A stretch of 64,000 bases of DNA from Ichthyophis bannanicus (Eukaryota > Chordata > Amphibia > Gymnophiona > Ichthyophiidae). Shown piece by piece: positions 30,156 to 41,600 of the stretch; the first letter of the stretch is position 1; each line of letters starts with the position of its first letter. The stretch covers positions 17,795,080 through 17,859,079 of the forward strand of contig CM066033.1 in the NCBI GenBank assembly GCA_033557465.1, given 5' to 3'. Position numbers and translations under genes: made by a program. The notes under the pieces are model-generated. The model was not told where the DNA came from, did not search any database, and saw nothing but the letters and a program-made list of their open reading frames with translations.

Positions 30156-30588
30156 TGTTATAGCAAACGCTGTGAAAAGCTCTTATTCAATCACTCACCC
30201 ACAGAAGGAAAACTCACAGACAGGCTGGAATGCAAACAGGATCTTTAATGTGCACACAGGTTCAGACAGAGAGCCGGTACCCTCCAACAAAAATCTGAGC
30301 CCCGAGGGACGTCCCACAATGCCTTATATACAGTACAATTTTAAACTCATTCTATAATCCCATTTGCCACAGGTATTTCCTGTCCACCAATCAGCAGCCC
30401 CTGGGGAAGGTACCTGGGTGACCTGTCCAAACCGGTGTGCTCTGGTCTGTTGGTTTCTGGGCTAGGGGATACTGTGCTCAGACCTGTAGTGGGGGAAGGG
30501 TGTCTACTGAAATAGCAGGCTGATCACTTGTGTAAGAGCCTCATGGCTTGGGGGAAGGGTCAGGCTGATCACTTGTGTAAGAGCCTCA
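30156..30588 (-). repeat. 5' LTR of ERV-2
   Basis: Nearly identical to 24876-25354, with TATATAAGG at about 30323 on the minus strand. It carries two copies of the 46-bp U3 unit. The plus-strand edges are TGTTATAGC and GAGCCTCA. Confidence 0.9.
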
Positions 30589-30639
30589 TGGCTGCCTCAC
30601 TCTGTCAGCAAAATTGATAGTTGCATGGGATGGGGGGGA

Positions 30640-31010
30640 GGGGGAGAACTAGCTCTTACTAATAGGCCGCCAGAGATTTGTAAGAATAGGCAGCGGGGTG
30701 CTATTTTTAATTGACTCATTTTTGGTCCCTTCAGTAGATGGTGGGCTTTGGATTGGGATAAGCTGCATTAATGCATGTAAAAGTGCTGCTGAATTTCCTA
30801 ACCTGTAGACCAGATACTCCAATCCCATGTCTAGCAGGTTATAGTCTCCTACCAATAACGCTTCCGCCGTCATTCCCACTTTTTGTGTTTCTTCAGCCTG
30901 ATCTCTGTGCAGATCCTCCATCTGAGTTGGAGATATGTGTAGATCACACGAGTGCACACAGAGGTGTTATGGCTTCTGTCTGTCGCATCCCACAGTGCTT
31001 CCTGTCCCCC
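30640..31010 (-). pseudogene. CR1-like endonuclease fragment
   Basis: The minus strand translates EALLVGDYNLLDMGLEYL, the GD(F/Y)N block of a CR1-type endonuclease, with flanking residues in other frames. The rest of the LINE is not found. The remaining stretch to 31590 is intronic, with a CA-rich patch near 31180, and shows nothing else I can name. Confidence 0.45.
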
Positions 31011-31590
31011 CTGCATTTCATCCACTTTGATATTGTTTCTGATACTGTTTTGCTACACCTCTCCCTTTTCTACTATCTTTGTCCTGAGCATATTATAAGC
31101 TGAGATGTCTGTATCCCATTCATGAGAGTCGCTAATCCACTTCTCTGCAATAATGCACTTTCATAGACTCTCTCTCACAGACACACACATGCACAAACAC
31201 AGACACGCTTTTACACTCCGTCTTTTTGCCTGATCCTCAGACACTTTCTTACTCCTCTCTCCAGGTCTGACCCCAGCACCTTCCACTTTCCTGCCTTCAG
31301 TCTGCAACCCGCCCCGCCAGCCTCCCCCATCACCCTTTTAGCAGCTGCTGCTGCCCCCTTCCAACCCACACAGGCCAGTGCCACGTCCTCCTTCCCACTG
31401 CTCAGAAAGACAGGCAATGAGATTGGCTGGTCCCCAGAGAAACTCTGGAAATCTATTCAAAATACTGGATAATTAGGAGAAGGGAGCTTGCTTCATAATA
31501 TAATGCACTGAAGAGCTGATCTCACTGGCAAATTCTATTACACACACACCAGAATTTAAGTGCAGATGAGTGTCCTGTTTGCTGTTCCAG

Positions 31591-31717
31591 GCATCGGTCA
31601 CATTCAGGGACGTTGCGGCTTACTTCTCAGAAGTGGAGTGGGACATTCTGGGAGAAGGGCAGCAGGAGCTGTACAAGAAGGTTATCAAGGAGATTCACGG
31701 CATTCTGATATCACAAG
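31591..31717 (+). CDS. KRAB-domain gene, KRAB-A exon
   Basis: The exon is 127 bp, the standard size of a KRAB-A exon, between acceptor TTGCTGTTCCAG and donor AAG|GTAAAT; it enters in phase 0 and leaves in phase 1. It encodes [20 protein letters not shown], then [17 protein letters not shown] and ILISQ. The VTFRDVA, FSxxEW and LYKKV positions match the A-box consensus. The end (IHGILISQG rather than NYENLVSLG) is what I expect of the amphibian-type KRAB rather than the mammalian one. Confidence 0.9.
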
Positions 31718-32018
31718 GTAAATCTGCTCATCTAGCGTCTGCCATGTAAGACTCATTGCGAGAAGTGCGCTGCCATTCTCTCTAGACAGGAGAAATCCCA
31801 GTTATCAGGCCCCAGAGACCCCTGAAATTTAGAGCCTGGCTTGTGATTCCATCTCATATCCAGCAGGAGGTGCTGTTGCTCTCTGGGAGCCAGTGACAGA
31901 CTCCACTGCTGCAGGCTCTGCAAACAATGTGGTTCAGTGCTGTAGGAACAGATGTATTAATCCTCTAGTTTAAGGTTTACAAGACCAACTGGCGTCTGTC
32001 TTCCTTTCCTGTGCAAAG

Positions 32019-32213
32019 ACATGTTGCTCAGGAGAGCAGGAGGGAGGATTTACCTCTCAGACTCCTTTCTGAGAACTCCAGCTCCTACACAAGGCAGTAA
32101 CCTGATATCACAGAGAAGAACAGAAACGACTGCACCAGAAATCCTCCAAGCTTTAATCTTGCAATTGTCTCATCTCACCCAGGCTTTGTCAGAGAAATAC
32201 AATCAACCCAAAG
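32019..32213 (+). CDS. KRAB-domain gene, possible optional exon
   Basis: A pyrimidine tract and acceptor (CTGTGCAAAG) precede 195 open bases ending at AAAG|GTATAT. Both borders are phase 1, so inclusion or skipping keeps the frame. It would add 65 residues ending in a helical stretch (EILQALILQLSHLTQALSEK). I recognise no domain. It could be an alternative exon or chance. Confidence 0.45.
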
Positions 32214-32349
32214 GTATATAACACACACACAAACCCCTCCATGCCCACACACTCACATTACTGCTCCATCAGAAGAGGAAACGGATGAAACTCCTCCAAG
32301 AGTTCTACAAGTGGAGTTTAAATGCAGTTTACATATTTCTTATTAACAG

Positions 32350-32448
32350 GTTATTCAATTGTTTATCCTGATGTCATAGTCAAGATTAAAAAGGAAGATG
32401 AGAAATATTTCACTCAGCCCTGTGAGTGGGAAGGAAAAGAAAACTTGA
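32350..32448 (+). CDS. KRAB-domain gene, exon after KRAB-A
   Basis: Acceptor TTATTAACAG and donor TTGA|GTAAGT frame 99 bp, phase 1 to phase 1. It encodes YSIVYPDVIVKIKKEDEKYF and TQPCEWEGKENL. The (K)IKKEDE acidic repeat is typical of linker exons that follow this KRAB type. Confidence 0.85.
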
Positions 32449-32607
32449 GTAAGTGTTTTGGATTTTAAGGATTTTGCATTTTGAGGTCACAGGAGATGAG
32501 GTGATTAATATCAAACATTTGTAGACTTAAAGTCAATTTACTAATTCAGTTTTATCAGATCATTTCCTGTGACTACTTCTAGACATCTTGTTTTTTTTTC
32601 ATCACAG

Positions 32608-32721
32608 GTCTTCCAATTGTAACATCAGTGTTCTCACTGAGCGTTAAACAAGAGGATGATCTCCCCTTCATGGATCATCCTGACTCAGAGATGACTGAGC
32701 AGATCCAGCCTCCTGCAACAA
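32608..32721 (+). CDS. KRAB-domain gene, linker exon 2
   Basis: Acceptor TTTTCATCACAG and donor ACAA|GTAAGT frame 114 bp, phase 1 to phase 1. It encodes LPIVTSVFSLSVKQEDDLPF and then MDHPDSEMTEQIQPPATS. The VKQEDD block repeats the theme of the preceding exon, as expected for linker exons made by duplication. Confidence 0.85.
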
Positions 32722-33554
32722 GTAAGTATAAAATTCCTCCTGGATGTCTTAATAAGGTCAGTATGTGCCAATTAGGGTTTCAGCGCTGGTGGGATAAAAG
32801 GCCATCATCCTGTCTCTCCCTCCCGCTGTCTGTTTCCGTTCTTTCGATGGAGTAGTCGTAGTCTACCTGCGGAGCCATAGGGGGCAGCTGATGGAGGAGT
32901 GAGACCTGTGGGCAGGATCAGGGCTGTAGCATGTGTGTATGGTTGAAAGGGCCGCTGGGGTTGGGGGCAGTGGAGGGGCTTCTTCATTGTTGCAGGGGGG
33001 AACATGATTGATGAGCATGATACCATCTGAGTTATCCATGGAGGCATGACCTAAGAACTTTACTGCCCCAGTACCCCAGACCTTTACTGAACTTTTGCAA
33101 TGCTTGTGGGTTAAGACATACCACAGTAATGCATTTTAATATCAGTGAGCTGACTGAGAAGATTATGCATGCAATACATATATTAGAAGGCGCTTGCAAG
33201 TATTCAAAGGCTCACTGATGCTTTTAGGCAGAGCTAAGTCTGTTCTGGCAGAGGTAAGGTGGGCAACAGCTTGCAAATGTTTAAAGGTTCACTGCATTGC
33301 TCTGTCTGCTCGGCTGCTGGTGCCCTCCCAAATGCTGCTGCTATAGGCAGACGTCCAGTCTAGCTAGTGACTGTGCCCAGCCTTGATCAGAGAGCAGGTG
33401 GAAGAGAATATTTGAAATATGGGAAGGCTTCCTTAAGCACATTAGCAAAGAAATGCTTATAAAATTACAGTTGTGATCAACATTATTATTATTATTATTG
33501 GCACCCTTGCAGTTCAACCCTATAACCATAACCATTATTTCCACAAGAGTCTTT
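32722..33554 (+). other. KRAB gene intron, start
   Basis: Intronic DNA with an ATT microsatellite at about 33482-33500. No exon is seen. The minus-strand open frame near 32805-33047 has no recognisable motif. Confidence 0.5.
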
Positions 33555-34275
33555 CATGAGGGACATGGTCAAAGGCTTCTTAAATATGATACACTGTATC
33601 AACAGGCTCGCTTTTATCTACCTGTTTATTCACACCTTTAAAAAAAGAGAATGCGGAGACAAGACTTTCCTTGGCTAAAGCCATTTTGGCTTTCTGCCAT
33701 TAACTTCATTTTTATATTGGTGTGTACCATTTTGTCCGGTACTGACATCAGGCTCACTGGTCTGTAATTTCCCAGATCCACCCTGGAAATCTTTTTTAAA
33801 ATTGGCAATACATTGGCCACTCTCCAGTCCTCAGATACTATAGATGATTTTAATGATAGTTCACAAGTTATTAATAGTAGGTCTGCAATCTCATATTTTA
33901 GTTTTTTTCAGCACCCTAGGATGTATTCCATCTGGTCCAGGTGATTTGCTTCTCTTTAGTTTATCAAATAACTGTATTACATCTTCCTGATTTATGGAGA
34001 TTTGACTCATTTCCTCTGATACATCACCTTTAAATATCTTTTCTGCCATGAGGTAGTTTCCCATAGCTGTCTTTCACTATGGCCTTGTCCTCTCTTAGTG
34101 CCCCTTTTACTCCCACCTCCTCATCATCTCATAGTCCTAATTGCTCACTCACAGGTGTTTTGCTACGATTGTACTTGAAAAAGTTTTCATTCTACACTTT
34201 TCCTTCCATGGCAAACTTCTTTTCATGTTTTCTGTTTGCTTGCCTTATCAGTGCCTTGAATTTAACTTGCTAACG
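33555..34275 (-). pseudogene. CR1 LINE fragment, start of reverse transcriptase
   Basis: The minus strand translates NVLPILKKISRVDLGNYRPV, then SLMSVPDKM, the first RT block of CR1, followed by ESQNGFSQGKSC. Sequence 33560-33640 also matches the CR1 3' half at 37530-37620. It has a frameshift and is cut at both ends. Confidence 0.65.
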
Positions 34276-34309
34276 TGTGCTGCATTTTGCAATGCTTGGC
34301 TCTCATTTT

Positions 34310-35026
34310 CAGTTTAGTGCTCTTCCTTTTGGCCTTTCCACCGCCCCAAGATTGTAATCAAAGATCATGGTGGTGGCAGCCATTGCACCAAGGGATTTGT
34401 GTTCACCTATATCTGGATGCTTGGCTCATCCGAACCCGGTTTCAGTCCAAAGCATCTTGAGGTTTCGCCAAGGTGGTGCACATTCTGGAGTGTCTTGGCT
34501 GGGTGATCCATCGATGAAAGAGCTATTTGGAGTTTTCCCAAGCATTGCAGTACCTGGGAATGCATTTTGACACTCAGCTCAGCAGATTCTTCCTATCTGA
34601 GGAGAGGGTGCAGAAGTTGTTGGACCCGCTGGCAGTTTTCCGATCTCAGTAGGCTTCCGGGATTTGGGATTATCTTCAGCTTCTCGACTTAATGGCAGCA
34701 TCAATTGAGATAGTGCTGTGGGCGCGAGCCCATATGAGGCCATATCAGAGGTCCTGACTGGCTCAGTGGTTTCTGAGCTGTCAGAATTTCAAAATCGGGC
34801 ACCCCCTGCAGTCGCAGGTGGCATCCAGCCTGAGGTGGTGGCAGTATGCATAGCATCCGAGGAAGGATATGCCACTGGATAATCACTTGTGGCTTCTCCT
34901 GTCGATGGATGCCAGCATGACTGACTGGGGGGCCCATTGCCAAAATTGAACAGCTCAGGACCATTGGAGCTGCAGGGAGATGGTGTGGCCCATTACCTGT
35001 CTCAAGGCAAGGGCTATTCAGCAAAC
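34310..35026 (+). pseudogene. DIRS fragment, RT palm to RNase H
   Basis: Frames read QFSALPFGLSTAPRL, then HLYLDAWLIR, where the second catalytic Asp of YLDDWL is Ala, then QYLGMHFDTQLSRFFLSEER and, after frameshifts, SMDASMTDWGAHC of the RNase H. It ends at about 35026 against a CR1 3' end. It is a different family from the DIRS at 50-59 kb. Confidence 0.65.
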
Positions 35027-35062
35027 CCTTTTCCAACAATGGCCAATCTAGGTCATACGTAC
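35027..35062 (-). repeat. CR1 3' end, part left of the solo LTR
   Basis: It matches the complement of 37760-37800 (CCAACAATGGCCAATCTAGG). It continues at 36434 once the LTR between the GTAC duplications is removed. Confidence 0.75.
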
Positions 35063-36088
35063 TGTGATGCAGCAGACCAGCAGGGCAGAAAAGAAAATGT
35101 TTTAAAGGTGAAAAAAGATGTGCACAAACTGCAGTATTTGCAGGAGCCTGATAGGGGGAGCAAGAGAGACCTCTGGAAGACTGAGGATCCACGCCCTACA
35201 GGGTGTAACCGAGAACCAGCCAGCCTCCAATCCAAGAGGACAGGAATTCCTTTTAAAGGAAGTCAGGAAGACTGGAGACAGAACGGACAGCACGGGCAGA
35301 AGGGAGGACAGAACGGACAGAAGGGAAGGAACCAAGGGTACCGAAGGAACCGAGAGGACAACGAATACAGGAGGAGAAGTAGGAGCGGTGAGAGCTCTGG
35401 AGGAAGTGACTGGAAAGGCAGAGGTAGCTGTAACGCCAGGAGCAGCCGGGAAGGCAGCAGAGAACCTGCAGGGCCTTCAGAAGCTGGAGGAGTGGCAGAA
35501 ACTGCAGAGACTGGAGAATTCTCAGACGCTACAGACACTGCTGAAGTCAAGGAAAGAGGTACGCGAAAACAGCATTGTGATTGCTGTGGGCAGAACCCAA
35601 GACATAGTGCTAAAGCAAGGCAGAATCTCCCTAGGAGTAGGCCTCAAGCCTCATCCCCACTAAACAAGCAAGAGTTACAAAGTAACACATATTGTATTGA
35701 AAACAGCCAATGGAAAAGGCAAGAGACAGAAGCTCCCTGTAAATGTTCCTCTGCTCAAAAGAAAAGGTATGAAAAGTTTTTATGGAATGAGAAACTTTTA
35801 AATAAGCCAGATTGTCAGGAAGTGTGTGTGAACCCTTGGAAGAAAGAAAGACAGTCACACTGTAAAAATGCTCGTGGCCGACGCCCCATGCTAAACTCCA
35901 GACACTGGGAAGTCATTCAGCATTTGGCTGAGAACCCTAACTATAGCTTGCCGGTAACTGTTGACTATAACTCAGATACTTTACAGGAGGAACCGATGCA
36001 AGTGGAAGAAGGAGAATTCTTTCCAGTAGAAGAAATGGATTGCAGTTATTGCACCACAGGTAGTGTGGAATGCTTGTGCAATCAGTGA
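35063..36088 (+). CDS. LTR-internal open frame, copy 2 (function unknown)
   Basis: The frame is open from the first LTR nucleotide to a stop at 36088, 341 codons, in the same register as copies 1 and 3. There is no early in-frame ATG: where copy 3 has KMQ, this copy has KLQ. The predicted product is hydrophilic and basic, with a Gln/Gly/Arg-rich middle and a CDCCGQNPRHS patch that only loosely recalls a zinc knuckle. Its acidic tail is EEPMQVEEGEFF..MDCSYC. The end resembles copy 3 (EPMQIALED..MDCSIC). No known family comes to mind. Confidence 0.4.
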   Translation, partial: CDAADQQGRKENVLKVKKDVHKLQYLQEPDRGSKRDLWKTEDPRPTGCNREPASLQSKRTGIPFKGSQEDWRQNGQHGQKGGQNGQKGRNQGYRRNREDNEYRRRSRSGESSGGSDWKGRGSCNARSSREGSREPAGPSEAGGVAETAETGEFSDATDTAEVKERGTRKQHCDCCGQNPRHSAKARQNLPRSRPQASSPLNKQELQSNTYCIENSQWKRQETEAPCKCSSAQKKRYEKFLWNEKLLNKPDCQEVCVNPWKKERQSHCKNARGRRPMLNSRHWEVIQHLAENPNYSLPVTVDYNSDTLQEEPMQVEEGEFFPVEEMDCSYCTTGSVECLCNQ

Positions 36089-36433
36089 GCACTAAAACTG
36101 AGGTGAATAGGAATGCTTATTTTTGTAACCTTTTTGTGAAAAGAACAATTTTTGTGTTGAGCCTGAGTTATGTTTTCCTAACCTGATGTAAGGACATTTC
36201 TGTTAATGTTTGAAGCTGATCCTTTTGAACCTTTGTGCAAACCAGGGAAATAAAGCCTTATTTTCCCTCCACTCGAAGATCTTTTGTTCACAGGGTATTT
36301 TTGGTACTGCAGGACGCTACCAAGGATAGACAACCTTGGGCCCTAGAAAGAAAAACATACCAAGCCCTACTTTAATTATATTTGTGTCCAACCTGCCTTG
36401 ACCACTATTAACCACCAGGGCGGCGTTGTGACA
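35063..36433 (+). mobile_element. solo LTR, copy 2 of the gypsy-type LTR family
   Basis: It starts TGTGATGCAGC and ends GTTGTGACA, with perfect 4-bp target duplications GTAC (35059-35062 and 36434-36437). The target was the 3' end of a minus-strand CR1, whose sequence resumes across the insertion. AATAAA lies at about 36249. The last 180 bp align with LTR copy 3 (GGGAAATAAA.GCCTTATTT, CCACCAGGG). Length is 1371 bp. Confidence 0.85.
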
Positions 36434-37627
36434 GTACCTAGCAGTTTCCCCAAAAGACACAGGTTCCACAATGCTTGTATTGGGTCAAGCAGTGATATCC
36501 TGGGTCCCTTTTAATAATGGTTTAAGGACCTTTTCCTCCAGGAACTTGTCCAAACCTTTTTTAAACTCGACTACACTAACAGCTTTTACTACATCCTCAG
36601 GTAACAAATTCCAGAGTTTGATTACACGTTGAGTGAAAAAATATTTTCTCTTATTAGTCTTAAATAGGTTACCCTGTAGCTTCATTGCATGTCCCCTAGT
36701 CTTAATATATTCTGATAACGTAAACAATCGATCTACGTTTACCCGTTCCACTCCGTTCATTAATTTATAGACTTCTATCATATCTCCCCTCAGCCGTCTC
36801 TTTTCCAGGTTGAAGAGCCCTAACGTTTTTAGCCTCTCTTCATAGGTGTATCCTTCCATCCCCTTTACCATTTTGGTGGCTCTTCGCTGTACCTTTTCTA
36901 ATAACGCTATATCCTTATTAAGATACGGTGACCAGAATTGCACACAATATTCAAGGTGCGGTCGCACCATGGAACGATACAGCGGCATTATAATATCTTT
37001 TGTTTTATTTTCCATTCCTTTACCTATTTGCTCTCTTGGCTGCTGCTGCACACTGGGCAGAGGGTTTTAAGATGTTATCCACGAAGATGCCTAAATCTTT
37101 GTCCTGGGTGGTGGTTCCTAAAGTGGTACCTTGCATCGTGTAACCATAGTTTGGGTTGTTCTTTCCTAGGTGCATAACTTTGCACTTGACATTCAAATGG
37201 CAGATGAAATTTAATGTGGACAAGTCTTCCAGTTTATCAAGATCCTCTTGCAATTTTCCACAATCCTCTTGGGTTTTAACAACTTTAAATAGCTTTGTGT
37301 CATCTGCAAATTTGATAACCTCACTTGTTGTTCCCATTTCCAGGTCATTTATGAATATGTCAAAAAGCAGCGGACCCAGCACAGACCCCTGGGGTACACC
37401 ACTATTCACCTTTCTTCATTGGGAAAATTGGCCATTTAGCTCTACCCTCTGCTTTCTATCTTTTAACCAGTTCCTGATCCACAATAGTACACTGCCTCCT
37501 ATCCCATGACTTTTAGTTTTGCCAAAGGTCTCGCATGAGGTACCTTGTCAAAGGTTTTCTGAAAGTCCACATACACTATATCGACCGACTCACCTTTGTC
37601 TACCTGTTTATTCACACCTTCAAAAAA
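36434..37627 (-). pseudogene. CR1 LINE, 3' half of ORF2 and 3' UTR
   Basis: Reading on the minus strand, RT blocks NSGVPQGSVLGPLLF and VIKFADDTKLF lie at about 37410-37300. The C-terminal region follows: [41 protein letters not shown] and the domain ending [10 protein letters not shown] (37050-36490). A frameshift separates the two parts near 37030. It is truncated upstream near 37620, after the start of the RT (AFDKVPHA-type region). The catalytic FADD is intact. Confidence 0.85.
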
Positions 37628-37871
37628 ACATAACAGTGTAGCTGGGTTTAAAAAAGGTTTGGACACGTTCCTGGAGGAAAGGTCAATAAACCATTATTAA
37701 GAAGGGACCCAGGATATCAATGTTTGACCCAGTACAAGCATTGTGGAACCTGTGTCTTTGGGGGAAACTGCTAGGTACATATGACCTAGATTGGCCACTG
37801 TTGGAAACAGGATACTGGGCTTGATGGACCCTGCTCTGACCCAGTATGGCATATCTTATGTTCTTATGTTA
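37628..37871 (+). repeat. CR1 3' end, plus strand
   Basis: It reads GGTTTGGACACGTTCCTGGA, GATGGACC.TGCTCTGACCC and ends with the CR1-type tail (TTATGTTCTTATGTT at 37857-37871). It stands head to head with the minus-strand CR1, so one of the two landed beside or within the other. Confidence 0.85.
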
Positions 37872-37879
37872 ATACATTG

Positions 37880-38310
37880 ACTGATGAAACAGGGGTCATG
37901 AGTTCGATCCCCCAGTGGGCTTAATGAGTAAGGCTGTCTGAGGCATTACCCTTTACTTTAAATCAGTGCTGTCTGAGGCATTTTCTTTTTTAATGTAAAT
38001 TAGTGCTGCCAGCAAACACACCCTCACAGTGCCGTAACTTAAGGTGCCCTATAAGGCGCCCTATAAGGCACTCCAGAGGGCACATTATAAAGTGCACTGT
38101 CCGCCAAGGCACCTTATAATGTTTCCTATAAGGCGCCTTATGAGGCACCTTAAGGTTACAGCACTGTTAGGGTGTTTTTGCTGGCAGCACTAATTTAAAT
38201 TAAAAAAGGAAATGCCTCAGACAGCCCTATCAAATACCCCCACTGTGGGATCAAACCCATGACCTCTGCCTCCACAGTCAGTGAAGTAACCAGTGGGCTA
38301 CATCTCTATA
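37880..38310. repeat. long imperfect hairpin with tRNA-like ends
   Basis: The left arm (37880-38085) and right arm (38115-38310) are inverted copies, with a small extra duplication in the left arm (GCTGTCTGAGGCATT twice). Each arm's outer end carries a tRNA-like B box: AGTTCGATCCC on the plus strand at about 37901, and GGTTTGATCCC on the minus strand near 38253. The minus-strand part also has an A-box-like TAGCCCACTGGTT. This looks like a tRNA-derived SINE in fold-back form. Confidence 0.7.
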
Positions 38311-40021
38311 GCTGCTAACAAACCCCTGGCTGGCTACAGAAGGACTGCAGGTCACCACACAAACTGTCTGCTGTGGTTACCAGGATAGGGTTAACCCACC
38401 CATACCCATGATGCACTGCACATGCAGATCAGCAGTCTACAGATGATCACAAGATGGGGTATGCACCCCCACAGCACCTCAGCCTGGTAGGGGGAACTGA
38501 CCGTGTGTGTTACTGGCACAGAGTAGCTACAGACCGACACATTGTGTGGGTACTGTGCTCACCCTGAGGGTGAGGTGGGGCGCCCAGCACCAGGTCCGCA
38601 GAACCTGGCTTGGTTAAGATAGACTATTCTGCAGGTCACCATCAGTGCCAGTGTGTGATAGGTAGTCCTTGCAGACACACCTAGGATACATTTGTGTCCA
38701 TCTATATTTCTCAGTCATGTCTAGCCCTTGTGGACTATGATGCACCCAGAATAGTGCATATCCTGTGTGGGTGCCATGGTCACATGATTTAAATGAAGGA
38801 GGGTGTTTGGACCCATAGGCGGATTATGTAACACCACCCAACCTGACCTCAGAGGCTCAGGGTGGGGGACAGGATCTCCCACCAACAGATCCACATTCTA
38901 CATCCCTGCAAGGGTGGCAGTAGAGGGGACCATCAACCCCAGTCCTGCTGGGGAACAGGTACCCTACAGGGCAGTCAGTGGAGATCTGTACGTATCCATA
39001 AGGCAATGGCAGACAGACAGTAGGCCTGGAAATGCTCAGCTGCCCACCCCACCATTCTCTGACATTCTCCAGCAGCAAGCACAGTGAGTCTCCAGCCGCT
39101 GCACCCTGCAAGGTGTTCCAGCCATACACATACTAACTGCAGACAGTCTGCTAGCTAGTCCATAGTGCATGGTTCTGGAGGAGATGCACACACCCAAAAC
39201 AGGGATGTGAGCACAAGCACCAAGCAGATAAGTCAGTGATTGGGCCCCAAAAAAGAGAACCCATAGATATCACTTGAGAGAAATACTATATAGCACTATG
39301 GGGGAACCTAGCCATGCCGTGGTCACTGCTCAGTCAGGGTGAGAGTGACCTCCCAGCAGGACATGCTGTGGCCACCCTGTCCGTGCAGGTGGTGGCCAGG
39401 CACTACAATGTCCCAGCCATTGCTCTATGCCCTGTGCAGATGCATCCTGTTCAGGCCACCCTGTCTGGGCCATACCCACAGTACCTTGCTCCTCATTATG
39501 CACATTGGCAGGCTAACACTGGAAACAGTGCAACCAGTGTGGGCTGAGTAAGATGTTGGCAGCCACCACACACTGGATAGACAGACACACACTCCCACAC
39601 CTATGCCAGCATTGTGCAAATATAGAGGCTTTTGGCAGCCCTGGCCACCACACCAGTCCTGGGCACAGTGCAGGCATTGCTATGGTACGCAATACTGTTG
39701 GGGTCACTCCCCGGGGCAGTAAACACTGTCAGAAACCAAAACTGAAACACACTCCACAGATATCAGAAAGGTTGCTATGATGCAGCTGTATCAGAAAATT
39801 GTGCTTAACTTAGGAATTGATATCTGCCATTAATCATAGCAAACTTTTGATATATGTGTAACGTATTCCCAAGTTTAGGGCGGCATTGCTAAGGTATGCA
39901 AGTGCTAGTATTGGGAGATGCTGCTGCGTGCAGGGCCCAACAGCCTGACTCTCCATGAGGCTTTGGATAGTGGAGCCTGTGGGTGTGGCTGTTTATGCCC
40001 CTGTTGGCCGCTGCTCTAGGG

Positions 40022-40214
40022 CAGAGGTTCCCAACTCCGGTCCTGGTGGGCCAAACACTTTTCAGGTTTTCATGCTGTCCCTAATGAATATGTATGAGAT
40101 ACATTTGCATACAATGGGGGCGGCGCATATTAATGCAGCACAGGCATATTTGTTAGGGACAGCATGAAACCTGAATGGTGTTTGGCCCTCCAGGAATGCA
40201 GTTGGGAAACTCTG
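40022..40214. mobile_element. hAT MITE, complete
   Basis: A 193-bp element with terminal inverted repeats CAGAGGTTCCCAACT and AGTTGGGAAACTCTG. It is flanked by perfect 8-bp target duplications CTCTAGGG (40014-40021, 40215-40222). No coding capacity; it needs a hAT transposase in trans. The copy at 14594 sits at the same site of the long repeat. Confidence 0.9.
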
Positions 40215-41509
40215 CTCTAGGGATTGCACATGTTTATGGTGTCTGTGCTGTGTAGTGTAAAATATAGGTGTTCAGGCATGCTTATTTTATCTGCAATAAA
40301 GGTTCTGTCTTTATTACCATGGTTTAGTACTGGGTAAAATATGGGGAAAGGTTTGGCAGGAGCCACAGCTGGGATGTGAACTTGTGATCTTCTGCTCTTG
40401 AACACACTGGCTGTGTGTACTGCACTACACTGTTGCCACAGGGACAGTTCATTCCCTGGGGATACCATGACTGTTCGTCAGACAGACCCTGCCTGTTGCT
40501 TGCACGGCACCCACCTAAACGGGGCTAGGCCATGGTCTGCTGTGGGCAGATGCCACTGCCCCCTCCACCACCAGCACCTCTCCGCCACCATGCTGCCATG
40601 CCATTATGCCGGTGGTGCTGGTGGTGCGCAGTCCCAGGCCATCCAGTGTGCCGGTAGGCAGCTGCCTATAGTGTGGGTTCTCAGGTAGGGGTGCCTACAT
40701 GGACATGCGCGCTTCCCCCCCCCCGCACCACCTGCCAATGTTATGTGCCTTGGGGGTACCTGCTGAGTAATCTCCCCTGTGACACTGTGGGACACACACG
40801 TGTGCCCCTCGTCAGTTGCTGTCTTGCTGCTTTACAGTTTCGGCCTTCCTATGTGCCACCTAGGCATCTGCCTAGCCTGCACTGTGCCCCAGCTGGAGCA
40901 TGTGCGGCCTGCAGCCCCCTGTATCCCATTTACAGCATCAGTACAGTTGCCCTTGCCTACGTGCCCACTCTGCTGTTGCTGCACATGTGCAGGCCATAAC
41001 AAACCTGCCCAATCTAAACGACAGAAACCCTGATCAGCGCTATTTCAATGTGGGATCATTCACTTTGTAGGGGGACAGAGCATAGACCCTTCCAAACATG
41101 ATATCTTAATTTATACGCTTTGTCAGTAGTGTTGCTTTATGTTTATCATTAATATCACTATTGGCTAGCTTGGTTGTTGGGATTTTAGATGTGGTTCTGG
41201 TACTTTTATATGTTTATTTGCCTCTTTGTTCCCTGCACATGTATCACAACTATCACTTTCTGTGTTTCCCTGCCTTTGCTGCACATTGCTGACTGGAATG
41301 GTTTCTCTTTCCTGCAAATGTGCCTTAATGCGAGGGTTTCACTGGCGTTAGTGTTCAGACCCGGATTTCACAGCGTTAGTGTGCCTGGAGCCTCTTCCCT
41401 CCCACTCTCTGCCCATTGACCCCTTCTCTCCGCCCTCTGGGAAGCCTTACTCCACCCTTCAGACCCGGATTTCACAGCGTTAGTGTGCCTTAACGCCGCT
41501 GCTGCGTTA

Positions 41510-41600
41510 TCATGCGCTAAGTGACGTTATCGCGCAGTGTTACATTATCGTGCAATAATGTTACATTATCGTGCGATAACGTCACTTATCACGCGATAAT
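41510..41600. repeat. palindromic terminus of repeat copy 2
   Basis: GTGACGTTATCGCGC near 41521 and GTGCGATAACGTCAC near 41567 form an inverted pair around a CATTATCGTGCAATAATG core. It corresponds in place, but not in sequence, to the palindrome of copy 1. Confidence 0.75.

Larger units (their letters stand above)
24876..30588 (-). mobile_element. ERV-2, gamma-type endogenous retrovirus, two LTRs, no integrase or env
   Basis: It lies antisense in intron 1 of the KRAB gene. Reading on the minus strand, the order is 5' LTR (30588-30156), primer binding site for tRNA-Gly, long leader, gag, pol (protease, partial RT, RNase H), polypurine tract and 3' LTR (25354-24876). The LTRs differ by only about eight substitutions plus one tandem unit, so the insertion is recent. 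I found no target duplication: the flanks read AGAG after the 3' LTR and GCCA before the 5' LTR on the minus strand. That suggests exchange between copies or a later change at an end. Integrase, envelope and the RT active site are deleted. Confidence 0.85.
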
